DNA of 64,000 bases, from positions 130,587 to 194,586 of the forward strand of contig NZ_POSO01000003.1 of assembly GCF_002993975.1 (NCBI RefSeq). The letters are read 5' to 3'. Positions 27,037 to 33,963 of the stretch are shown in pieces. Source of the stretch: Apilactobacillus micheneri (GTDB lineage: Bacteria; Bacillota; Bacilli; Lactobacillales; Lactobacillaceae). The position numbers and the translations under genes are program-made. Each line of letters begins with the position of its first letter. Within the stretch, counting starts at the first letter, position 1. Below the pieces are notes generated by a model that had not been told where the DNA came from, ran no database searches, and saw nothing but the letters and a program-made list of their open reading frames with translations.

Positions 27037-27056
27037 TTAAAGTAAAGGGGTTATAT

Positions 27057-28193
27057 ATGAAATTTACTAAAAGCTTTTATACAATTGTATTTTCGATTAT
27101 AACAATTATCTTTGCTGTTATAGCAATAATATTTTATCGGCAATCAACAAATGTAAAGGCTGTTAAAAAACAAGTCGGGATTAGTTTAGATTGTGCACGT
27201 TCATTTAAGGATGTAAACACTATTAAAAAATATATTAATGAAGTTCATGAATACAAAGGGACATACTTAACACTTCATTTAACCGACAATGAAAACTTTG
27301 CTTTAGAAAGTAATACATTGCATCAAAACACTAAAAATTCTTACTATAAATCTGGTATATATTATAATAAAAAAACTAAACTACCATTTTTAAGTAAAGA
27401 ACAGTTAAAAGATATTATTAATTACGGATACAATCAAAAAGTTGAAACTATCCCTGAAATAGATGTACCAGGGCATGCACAAGGAATCTTTAATTTATTA
27501 AAAATAAACGGTGAAAATAATTTATATAGACAAGTTGTTAGAAGTGATGGATATAATGAAATGGATTATTCTAATCCTAAAACAATAGCGTTGTCTAAAA
27601 GGATAATCAGTGAATATTTACCTTTAATTAAACCTCATACTCATATATCCATTGGTGGGGATGAAATCACTGTAGGAAATATCAAACAAGAACAACAAAT
27701 AGTTAAATATATTAATATAATGGATAATTATATTAATAAACATAATGTAAAGATGGTTATGTGGAATGATGCTTTTCATAAAAAAGTAATTAATAAATAC
27801 AATAAAAATATTTTAATAGATTATTGGAGTTATAGCGGTCAAAGAGCTAATAAAGAACAAAGTGATCAAAATATGGCATTAAGAGCTACGATGCCAGAAT
27901 TAAATAAAGCAGGCTTTAAAACCATTAACTGTAATTTTTATTATTTATACTTAATTGCTAATGAAAAGATATTTAATCAGCATAATATCCAATTTTGGAA
28001 AAATAGTTTAAAACAATGGAATCCACAAATTTGGAATAATAATGATACTAATCATCTAGACAAAAATAAAAATAATATTGGTATGCAATTATCAATTTGG
28101 AACGATGATAGTTATAATATTACCAATTTAAATTTATATAATAATCTGAAAACTTATATAAAAAGTTATTTAAGTTATTCAAAAAGTTTTTAA
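27057..28193 (+). CDS. Membrane-anchored GH20 beta-N-acetylhexosaminidase, dispersin B-like
   Basis: A 378-residue protein with one N-terminal transmembrane segment (about 7-27) and an extracellular glycosidase domain. It resembles dispersin B, which cuts poly-beta-1,6-N-acetylglucosamine in biofilms. Shared features are GISLDCARSF, LTLHLTDNENFALES, TIPEIDVPGHAQGI, the catalytic pair in SIGGDEIT (Asp202-Glu203), YWSYSG, the FYYLY segment and LSIWNDD with the binding-site tryptophan. I know of no cognate polysaccharide genes in the window. GGGG precedes the ATG. A strong terminator follows. It is the last plus-strand gene before the terminus. Confidence 0.85.
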   Translation: MKFTKSFYTIVFSIITIIFAVIAIIFYRQSTNVKAVKKQVGISLDCARSFKDVNTIKKYINEVHEYKGTYLTLHLTDNENFALESNTLHQNTKNSYYKSGIYYNKKTKLPFLSKEQLKDIINYGYNQKVETIPEIDVPGHAQGIFNLLKINGENNLYRQVVRSDGYNEMDYSNPKTIALSKRIISEYLPLIKPHTHISIGGDEITVGNIKQEQQIVKYINIMDNYINKHNVKMVMWNDAFHKKVINKYNKNILIDYWSYSGQRANKEQSDQNMALRATMPELNKAGFKTINCNFYYLYLIANEKIFNQHNIQFWKNSLKQWNPQIWNNNDTNHLDKNKNNIGMQLSIWNDDSYNITNLNLYNNLKTYIKSYLSYSKSF

Positions 28194-28226
28194 AAGCCAA
28201 AGATTTTATCTTTGGCTTTTTTATTA
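28192..28226 (+). terminator. Terminator after GH20 gene
   Basis: AAAAGCCAAAGAT pairs with ATCTTTGGCTTTT across a TTT loop, ending in a T-run; it overlaps the stop codon of the glycosidase gene. Confidence 0.92.
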
Positions 28227-28279
28227 AGATTTTAAGTAGGGATCAGAAAAAAGTGTTCTATATTTTTATTTATTTTTCT

Positions 28280-28307
28280 ACTTTACATAATATATATTAT
28301 ACGAAGT
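28280..28307. other. dif: dif-like XerCD chromosome dimer resolution site
   Basis: A 28-base site with arms ACTTTACATAA and TTATACGAAGT around a TATATA centre. Read on the minus strand the right arm is TTATGTAAAGT, close to the XerD arm of dif sites. From memory it differs from Bacillus subtilis dif at only about three positions. It lies where gene orientation switches from plus to minus, as expected at the replication terminus. The recombinase gene xerC is at 54.3 kb. Confidence 0.82.
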
Positions 28308-28339
28308 AGCAATAAAATAAGAAATATAGGAAAAATAAA

Positions 28340-28367
28340 AAAATCTCTATATTAATATAGAGATTTT
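28340..28367 (-). terminator. Terminator of hxlAB
   Basis: AAAATCTCTATATT meets its complement directly, giving a perfect inverted repeat followed on the minus strand by a T-run. It is 12 bases after the hxlB stop. Confidence 0.88.
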
Positions 28368-28378
28368 CCTTAAAATAA

Positions 28379-28915
28379 TTATTCTAAATTTGCATGATTA
28401 TTCATCATATCAGATTCATTTATATTTTCTTCATTCATTAATTGTAAAACAATTGAATCTAAATATAACATTAAAGTTTGTTCAAATAATGATCCCATTG
28501 GTTGAATAGTTATTGAATCATCATTGTCATATTTAGATTTACTTTGAATATTAACAACATGGTCAGCAATTTTACCAATTTCCGAATCATCATTTGATGT
28601 AATTAAAATGATACTAGCACCAACTTTTTTAGCTTCTTGAGCAACAATTTTAACTTGTGCTGTATTACCTGAACCAGATGCTAAAATCAACAAATCATCT
28701 TTATGAATTGATTTTGTGGTTGTTTCACCAACGACATTGCTATTATAACCTAATTGAGCCAATCTCATTGCAAACATTTTTAAAACTAAACCTGAGCGAC
28801 CCAAACCATGAGTGAATATTTGATTACTTTTAATGATTTCATTAGAAATGTTTTGATTATCTATATTTTTAGTAGAATTAGATAATTCGCCTAAAATATT
28901 TTCCAAATAATTCAT
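28379..28915 (-). CDS. hxlB: 6-phospho-3-hexuloisomerase
   Basis: Isomerises hexulose-6-phosphate to fructose-6-phosphate in the ribulose monophosphate pathway. The 178-residue SIS-domain protein shows IFTHGLGRSGLVLKMFAMRL, SGSGNTAQV and the C-terminal PMGSLFEQTLMLYLD. It overlaps the hxlA stop by one base (TAATG). With HxlA it either fixes formaldehyde or, run in reverse, supplies ribulose-5-phosphate. Confidence 0.94.
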   Translation of the reverse strand: MNYLENILGELSNSTKNIDNQNISNEIIKSNQIFTHGLGRSGLVLKMFAMRLAQLGYNSNVVGETTTKSIHKDDLLILASGSGNTAQVKIVAQEAKKVGASIILITSNDDSEIGKIADHVVNIQSKSKYDNDDSITIQPMGSLFEQTLMLYLDSIVLQLMNEENINESDMMNNHANLE

Positions 28916-29541
28916 TATTTCATCATTGCCTTGATTTCTTTAGCAGCTTTAGCAGGATCATCAACTGTAGAGATACCACCACCAACAATCAATAAGTCAG
29001 GTTGTTCGTTAATGATTTTTTCTGCTGTATCAACCTTAATTCCACCTGCAACAGCTGTTTTAGTGTCTTTAACATTTTCTTTAATTGTGTGTAAGTCTTC
29101 AAATGGTGTTTTACCAAGTGCTTGTAAATCATAACCAGTATGAGTACTGATATAATCAGCGCCCATTTTATCTAATTCTTGAGCACGTTTAGCAATATCT
29201 TGCACACCAATCATATCTACAAGTAATTCTTTGCCCATTTCATGAGTTGTCTTAATTGCATCTTTGATTGATTGATCTTCAGCCACACCTAAAATAGTTG
29301 TGATATCAGCACCATATTTGAATGCTTGACCAACTTCATATGAAGCAACATCCATAATTTTAGCATCAGCTAATAATGTAATATCAGGGAATCTATCTCT
29401 AATCTTCTTTAGTCCTTCTAAACCAAAGTTAATTACTAAAGGAGTTCCGTATTCAAATACATCCACACTATCTTTGGTTTTTTCAATTAAGTTCATTGCA
29501 CCATCAATATCTTCTAAATCAATTGCTAATTGTAATTTCAT
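28915..29541 (-). CDS. hxlA: 3-hexulose-6-phosphate synthase
   Basis: Condenses formaldehyde with ribulose-5-phosphate. It is a 208-residue TIM barrel of the OMP decarboxylase superfamily with VFEYGTPLVINFG, LLADAKIMDV (the conserved D-x-K-x-x-D), ISTHTGYDLQ, AVAGGIK and VGGGIS for phosphate binding. AAGGAG precedes the ATG. It is the first gene of a two-gene operon with hxlB. The upstream oppA is separated by 85 bases. Confidence 0.95.
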   Translation of the reverse strand: MKLQLAIDLEDIDGAMNLIEKTKDSVDVFEYGTPLVINFGLEGLKKIRDRFPDITLLADAKIMDVASYEVGQAFKYGADITTILGVAEDQSIKDAIKTTHEMGKELLVDMIGVQDIAKRAQELDKMGADYISTHTGYDLQALGKTPFEDLHTIKENVKDTKTAVAGGIKVDTAEKIINEQPDLLIVGGGISTVDDPAKAAKEIKAMMK

Positions 29542-29626
29542 AAATTAAATTCTCCTTTTAAATAATGTATTTTACTTATAACGCGAAAATACATTATTTC
29601 ATATGCAAAATACTTTGTAAAACATT

Positions 29627-31255
29627 TTAACTTATATAGGCATATTTATAACTCCATTGGGTTCCTGCAGTGTTATGGATGATTCCATGAACGTTACTTT
29701 TTTGCAGATAATAAGCACTATTTTGAAATAATGGTGTCACACCCTGATCTTTGCTTAATTCTTTACTAGCAGCAATTAAATCATCCCAACGTTTTCCCTG
29801 ATTATTAGCATCCTCATTTTCTGCTTTATTAATTAAATTATCATATTTCTTATTATCGTATTTTCCATAATTATAAGGTGTCCCTTTTTGTGGAATTTGA
29901 AGGAAGGTAATTGGATCGTTAAAGTCACCGCCCCACGTGTCTAATCCCACATCAAATTTTCCATTTTGTTCATTTTGTGTATAAATTTTTGCCGGCAAAC
30001 TGGTTAATTGAACTTTCATCCCCCTAAGATTACTTTCTAATTGTCCCTTCAAGTATTGAGCGGCAACATTTGAATTGTTGTTGTCATTACTGTTAGATAA
30101 ATTGATAGATATACTACTCATCCCCAATTCTTTTAGCCCTTTCTTAAATAAAGCTTTGGCTAATTTGGGATTGTAATTTAATGTATTATTGACCGATTGT
30201 TGATCAGAAAAATCCTTCTTATTAATTGGACTGTATGCTAAGCCCTTAGGAACAAATCCTGTAACCTCAGATGAACCTTTTAAATACAACACTTTTTGTG
30301 ATAATACTGATCTATCAATTGATAATGATATAGCACGTCGAATATTTGTATTATGCAATGCCTTATTTGTACTATTAAAATTGTATCTTAAGTAAGAAAT
30401 CATTGAATAAGAGTAATCTTTCATGGATTTATCATTTCTATAATTCTGTAATTGATCAGTTGCTAGTGGAGTAACATCTAACAATCCTTGATTATATAAA
30501 TTTAAACTAGTTGTGCTATCACTAACAAAGCTATAATTAATTCTATTTAATTTTACAGCATTCTTATCCCAATAATCGTTGTTCTTTACATATGACCACT
30601 TGTCACCTACTCCATTCCAATTAACGATTTTAAATGGCCCCGAATAAACCATGTATTTGGAATTGGTACCATACTTGCTTCCGTATTTTTTAACAGTCTT
30701 TTCACTTTGTGGACCAAATAATGGATATGCCATCAGTGTTTTAAAGTAAGCCACCGGCTTATTCAAATTAATTTGGACTGTATGTTTATCTATTGCTTTT
30801 ATACCTAATTTATCGGGATTCATATTACCTTCATTAATTTGTTGGCCATTTTTAACAGCATTAAATAAATAAGAATATTGGGCCTTTGTTTTTGGACTAA
30901 CCGTGCGACGCCAAGAATATACAAAATCATTTGCAGTAATTGGATCACCATTACTGAATTTAGCGTTTCTTATTTTAAAAGTCCATGTCTTGCCATCCTT
31001 ACTACTATAACCTTTAGAAGCAAGTCCCGGAGTAATTGCCCCTTTTTCTCCTAAGCGATAAAAACTTTCATATACATTACCAGTTGATCCATACCCACCA
31101 GATTTAGATATATCAATAGTATCTAAACGACTATTAGCTGATAAGTTTAGAGTTTGTGATTTACTTTTACTTGCTTCGTTATTACCACAAGCCGTTAAAA
31201 CACCCCCAGCAGTTATTAATAATGCAGATGATAATAATGCTTTATAAAAATTCAT
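29627..31255 (-). CDS. oppA: Peptide ABC transporter substrate-binding lipoprotein, OppA type
   Basis: A 542-residue solute-binding protein of family 5 with a lipoprotein signal peptide (lipobox LTAC, cysteine near residue 23) for anchoring outside the membrane. Family motifs include TWTFKIRNAKFSNGDPITANDFVYSWRR shortened here as NGDPITANDFVYSW, and NIRRAISLSIDR. It would bring oligopeptides to an Opp permease. No permease or ATPase genes are adjacent, so it is an orphan binding protein. The ATG at 31255 has GGAG upstream; the GTG at 31264 is within that site. It sits behind a leader with a Cys-rich peptide and terminator (31292-31551), suggesting cysteine-dependent expression. Confidence 0.92.
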   Translation of the reverse strand: MNFYKALLSSALLITAGGVLTACGNNEASKSKSQTLNLSANSRLDTIDISKSGGYGSTGNVYESFYRLGEKGAITPGLASKGYSSKDGKTWTFKIRNAKFSNGDPITANDFVYSWRRTVSPKTKAQYSYLFNAVKNGQQINEGNMNPDKLGIKAIDKHTVQINLNKPVAYFKTLMAYPLFGPQSEKTVKKYGSKYGTNSKYMVYSGPFKIVNWNGVGDKWSYVKNNDYWDKNAVKLNRINYSFVSDSTTSLNLYNQGLLDVTPLATDQLQNYRNDKSMKDYSYSMISYLRYNFNSTNKALHNTNIRRAISLSIDRSVLSQKVLYLKGSSEVTGFVPKGLAYSPINKKDFSDQQSVNNTLNYNPKLAKALFKKGLKELGMSSISINLSNSNDNNNSNVAAQYLKGQLESNLRGMKVQLTSLPAKIYTQNEQNGKFDVGLDTWGGDFNDPITFLQIPQKGTPYNYGKYDNKKYDNLINKAENEDANNQGKRWDDLIAASKELSKDQGVTPLFQNSAYYLQKSNVHGIIHNTAGTQWSYKYAYIS

Positions 31256-31291
31256 ACCTTTCACTCCTCTAAAATATTATATAAATCAAAC

Positions 31292-31343
31292 AAAAAAGCC
31301 ACTAGATAAGCGCTAACAAAAAATGCTAGCCTAATCTAGTGGC
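31292..31343 (-). terminator. Attenuator terminator in the oppA leader
   Basis: In the minus direction, GCCACTAGAT (31343-31334) pairs with ATCTAGTGGC (31307-31298) and is followed by TTTTTT (31297-31292). It stands 37 bases before the oppA ATG. Its 5' arm can instead pair with the distal part of the leader ORF (31420-31435). Confidence 0.88.
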
Positions 31344-31399
31344 TCTAATTATGTAAGTTAAAATTATATGTACTAAATCATTCTATATAAGATAAAACA

Positions 31400-31483
31400 T
31401 TACATGCTAAAAAGGGCTACCACATTAGTGCTAACATTTAAAATACAACAACATTTACATTGGTTATTGAATAAACGTTTCAT
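31400..31483 (-). CDS. Cysteine-rich leader peptide of oppA (27 codons)
   Basis: The short frame opens with ATG at 31483 behind AGGAGG and reads MKRLFNNQ-CKCCC-ILNV and onwards to TAA at 31400. Four of five successive codons (9, 11, 12, 13) are TGT for cysteine. Cysteine is otherwise rare in this AT-rich genome. The frame lies between a strong promoter and a terminator, with oppA next, so it has the form of a ribosome-dependent attenuation leader. Too short to be judged by coding statistics; the arrangement is the evidence. Confidence 0.68.
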   Translation of the reverse strand: MKRLFNNQCKCCCILNVSTNVVALFSM

Positions 31484-31522
31484 AATGTGATAGTCCTCCT
31501 TTTGTATAATTTATTATTGTAA

Positions 31523-31551
31523 ATAATACTTTAACTATATACACAAGTCAA
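31523..31551 (-). promoter_or_regulatory. Sigma-A-type promoter of the oppA leader
   Basis: On the minus strand: TTGACT (31551-31546), a 17-base spacer and TATTAT (31528-31523). Transcription would start near 31516, giving a leader of about 260 bases that contains the cysteine-rich peptide and the attenuator. Confidence 0.8.
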
Positions 31552-31622
31552 ACATATTGAATTATTAAATGCTTAATGTTCTAAATGTTTGCATGATATA
31601 ATTTAATAAAGGAGCTGTAAAT

Positions 31623-32111
31623 ATGTCTAAAAAGATTTCAATTACTATAACATCAATAATAATTATAATAGTTATTTTATTGGGATGGTTTTATATTAAT
31701 ACAAGTAGTGATAAAGAATCCTCTAGTAGTGCTACACAACAAATATTAAATAAATCTAAAGATAATTATACTTGGCAAGTAAAGTCACCGCTCTTCGATA
31801 ACACAGACGATGATGGTAATACTAAATATCTATACTTTGACACAAAGAATGCCAAAATGGTGCAACTAGATGATGACTCTGGATTTAAAGCTGATGATAT
31901 TAGCAATATGGAAAAAGATAATAACGTTTCATATAAATATATTATTAAAAATGATTGAAAGATGATATTAAGTAGTAATGAAGGCAATATTATAATTACT
32001 AATTTAAGAACTGCTAATGATAAAAAAGCATTAATCTTCAACGGGAATGCTCAATTTAATAAACAATTTTCTAAAATAACATTAACTTTAGGCAAAAAAT
32101 TAGAAAAATAA
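31623..32111 (+). pseudogene. Putative secreted/membrane-anchored protein interrupted by in-frame TGA
   Basis: I do not recognise this gene. It opens with ATG after AAAGGAG, encodes one transmembrane segment (about 6-25) and a polar outer part with YTWQVKSPLFDN and YLYFDTKNAKMV. A TGA at 31956 ends it after 111 residues. Translation in the same frame resumes without other stops for 50 more codons to TAA at 32109, with composition like the first part (for example KKALIFNGNAQFNKQF). A single change from TGG would join the two, giving about 161 residues. It is either a recent nonsense mutation or a sequence error. Confidence 0.6.
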
Positions 32112-32170
32112 AAATGGAGTCTCCAGCCCGTGGACGAATAGCATTTATCCCCGCCATAGAGGCATCTAAT
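32112..32170. other. GC-rich block of unknown nature
   Basis: About 55 bases with much higher GC than the surrounding DNA, running from GGAGTCTCCAGCCCGTGG to CCCCGCCATAGAGGC. It contains the small inverted repeat GGAGTCTCC. It lies between the interrupted ORF and a small membrane protein gene. It may be a structured RNA, an antisense RNA of a small toxin locus or a remnant of a repeated element. I cannot assign it. Confidence 0.3.
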
Positions 32171-32211
32171 TTTTTAAAATTTCAACAAAAAAGGTTGTGT
32201 TATATTCATAT

Positions 32212-32556
32212 ATGACAGTAATAATAAGCTTTGTATTATCCATCTTTGAAATAGGATTTGCTATGTTATTTGGACTTGTATCAATGATGTATTCTGGATC
32301 AAGTGGACATTATGCTCATATATTGGTATTTATGCTTGCAGTATTAGCTTTTTTGATGATAATACAAGCTATTATAAACTTTACTAAAGCAAATAAAAAT
32401 GTTAAATACTTAGTCAATTTTAGTTTAATTATATTTATAATTTATTTTTATTTGATGTATCAAGAGATTCCATTTGAAATGTTCATAATTATCGAATTTA
32501 TAAGCATAATAAATTTACTAAATACATTTATTCAAAACAAAAATGTTAACAATTAA
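32212..32556 (+). CDS. Small integral membrane protein, unknown
   Basis: Not recognised. The 114-residue product is almost wholly hydrophobic with about four membrane segments (near residues 4-25, 30-55, 64-82 and 84-105) and a polar tail. The start is uncertain: ATG at 32212 lacks a well-spaced ribosome binding site, while GTG at 32197 is too close to AAAAAAGG. It is followed by a strong terminator. No function is inferred. Confidence 0.55.
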   Translation: MTVIISFVLSIFEIGFAMLFGLVSMMYSGSSGHYAHILVFMLAVLAFLMIIQAIINFTKANKNVKYLVNFSLIIFIIYFYLMYQEIPFEMFIIIEFISIINLLNTFIQNKNVNN

Positions 32557-32559
32557 ATA

Positions 32560-32605
32560 AAAGCTGTCCATTAACCTGATGATTGGCTAATGGACAGCTT
32601 TTTTA
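32560..32605. terminator. Terminator between membrane ORF and purD
   Basis: AAAGCTGTCCATTA pairs with TAATGGACAGCTTT around a 14-base loop and is followed by T-rich sequence on the plus side. It can serve the plus-strand gene and, on the minus strand, the end of the pur operon. Confidence 0.9.
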
Positions 32606-32617
32606 TTTCATAATTTT

Positions 32618-33865
32618 CTATTTTATAGCTTTTAAACCTATATCACTACGATACAAGTAATTATTTTGATTGACTGATTTTAAAATTAATTCGTTAATTT
32701 GATGTTGTGCGTTTAGAATATTATTACTTTTAGTAGTAACCATCAACACTCGCCCACCATGGCTATAAATAAGACCATTGTCATCTTGAACTCCTGAATA
32801 GATAATATTAGTACCATCAGGAAATTTAGGTAATTCTAAATGATCTGATGGCTTTTTAGGGTAACCTTTAGCAGCCAACACTGTTCCTAAATAATATTTA
32901 GATGCATCCCATTTTACATGAATCTTTTTACCATCTAATAAGTTAATGATTAAATCACCTAAATCACTTTTTAGCTGCGGTAGGATCACTTGAGTTTCAG
33001 GATCACCCATTCGCACATTGAATTCAATAACCTTGATTCCCTGTTTAGTCATAATTAAGCCTGCATATAAGAATCCAACAAAGGGATGCCCTTCATTTAC
33101 CATTGTACTTAGTAATGGCTTTATCACTTTATTAATTGCATTTTGAGTAACCTCGTTGCCAAATTGAGGCAAAGGACTATATGCTCCCATTCCGCCAGTA
33201 TTAGGTCCTTCATCATTATTCATTAATCTTTTATGATCTTGCGCTAATGGCATGGGAATAAATTTTTCGCCATTGGCCATAACAATAAAAGAAAATTCTT
33301 CACCGTCTAAATACTCTTCAATAATTATTGATTGTTGATTAGGTAAAGAAAATAAATGATTAATTGCATTAGTAGCTTGTGACTTGGTATTCACAATGAT
33401 TACACCTTTACCACCTGCTAGTCCATTTGCTTTTATCACTAATGGTAAATTATGACTATCTACGTATGCCAAAGCACTATTAGTGTCATAGAATTCTTGA
33501 TAATCAGCTGTTGGAATACTTGCTTTTTGCATCATGTCTTTAGCAAATACCTTGGAACTTTCTAATTGTGCCGTATATTGATCAGGACCAAAAATTTTTA
33601 GGCCAGATTTTTTAAAGACATCAACAATTCCCTTGGACAAAGGTTGTTCAGGCCCGACAATTGTACAAACAACATGATGACTTTGAGAAAATAAGGTTAA
33701 AGCATTAAAATCCATTTCATTAATTTGAACACAATGAACATTATCCATTCTTTCCATCATTGGGTTACCTGGTGCAACATAAACACTACGATTATCTTTT
33801 TTAGCTAAACATTGGGCGATTGAATACTCACGACCACCCGAACCAATTACCAACCAATTTTCCAT
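32618..33865 (-). CDS. purD: Phosphoribosylamine-glycine ligase
   Basis: Second step of purine synthesis, forming glycinamide ribonucleotide. The 415-residue ATP-grasp enzyme starts VIGSGGREYSIAQ, binds ATP through KANGLAGGKGVII and EEYLDGEEFSF, and shows EFNVRMGDPETQ near the metal site. ATG at 33865 has AGGAG eight bases upstream and is preferred over GTG at 33874. It is the last gene of the pur cluster and is separated from purH by 98 bases that contain a tRNA-like element. Confidence 0.95.
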   Translation of the reverse strand: MENWLVIGSGGREYSIAQCLAKKDNRSVYVAPGNPMMERMDNVHCVQINEMDFNALTLFSQSHHVVCTIVGPEQPLSKGIVDVFKKSGLKIFGPDQYTAQLESSKVFAKDMMQKASIPTADYQEFYDTNSALAYVDSHNLPLVIKANGLAGGKGVIIVNTKSQATNAINHLFSLPNQQSIIIEEYLDGEEFSFIVMANGEKFIPMPLAQDHKRLMNNDEGPNTGGMGAYSPLPQFGNEVTQNAINKVIKPLLSTMVNEGHPFVGFLYAGLIMTKQGIKVIEFNVRMGDPETQVILPQLKSDLGDLIINLLDGKKIHVKWDASKYYLGTVLAAKGYPKKPSDHLELPKFPDGTNIIYSGVQDDNGLIYSHGGRVLMVTTKSNNILNAQHQINELILKSVNQNNYLYRSDIGLKAIK

Positions 33866-33902
33866 TATTAGCACTCCTAATCTATATCAATAAATTAAAA
33901 AT

Positions 33903-33954
33903 AAGTATGGATGGAATCGAACCATCGTGCTTACCTAATATCTAAGCCATACTT
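33903..33954 (-). other. tRNA-like element without anticodon arm between purH and purD
   Basis: On the minus strand, AAGTATG (33954-33948) pairs with CATACTT as a 7-bp acceptor-like stem. GCTTA / TAAGC then encloses the 9-base loop GATATTAGG, which resembles a D arm with the GG of the D loop. After AC comes a perfect T arm, GATGG-TTCGATT-CCATC. No anticodon arm or variable region is present and CCA is not encoded. It is 52 bases long and begins nine bases after the purH stop. It may be a tRNA gene remnant or a functional tRNA mimic. Confidence 0.6.
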
Positions 33955-33963
33955 GCCAAACTA

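Noticed and set aside
31265-31516. T-box riboswitch in the oppA leader
   Set aside because: No AGGGTGGAACCGCG-like T-box sequence and no specifier loop is visible; the leader ORF plus terminator explains the region better.
32114-32215. 33-codon ORF on the plus strand (MESPARGR...) in the GC-rich block
   Set aside because: No ribosome binding site, and its second half runs through AT-rich DNA into the region before the next gene; a non-coding explanation is at least as good.
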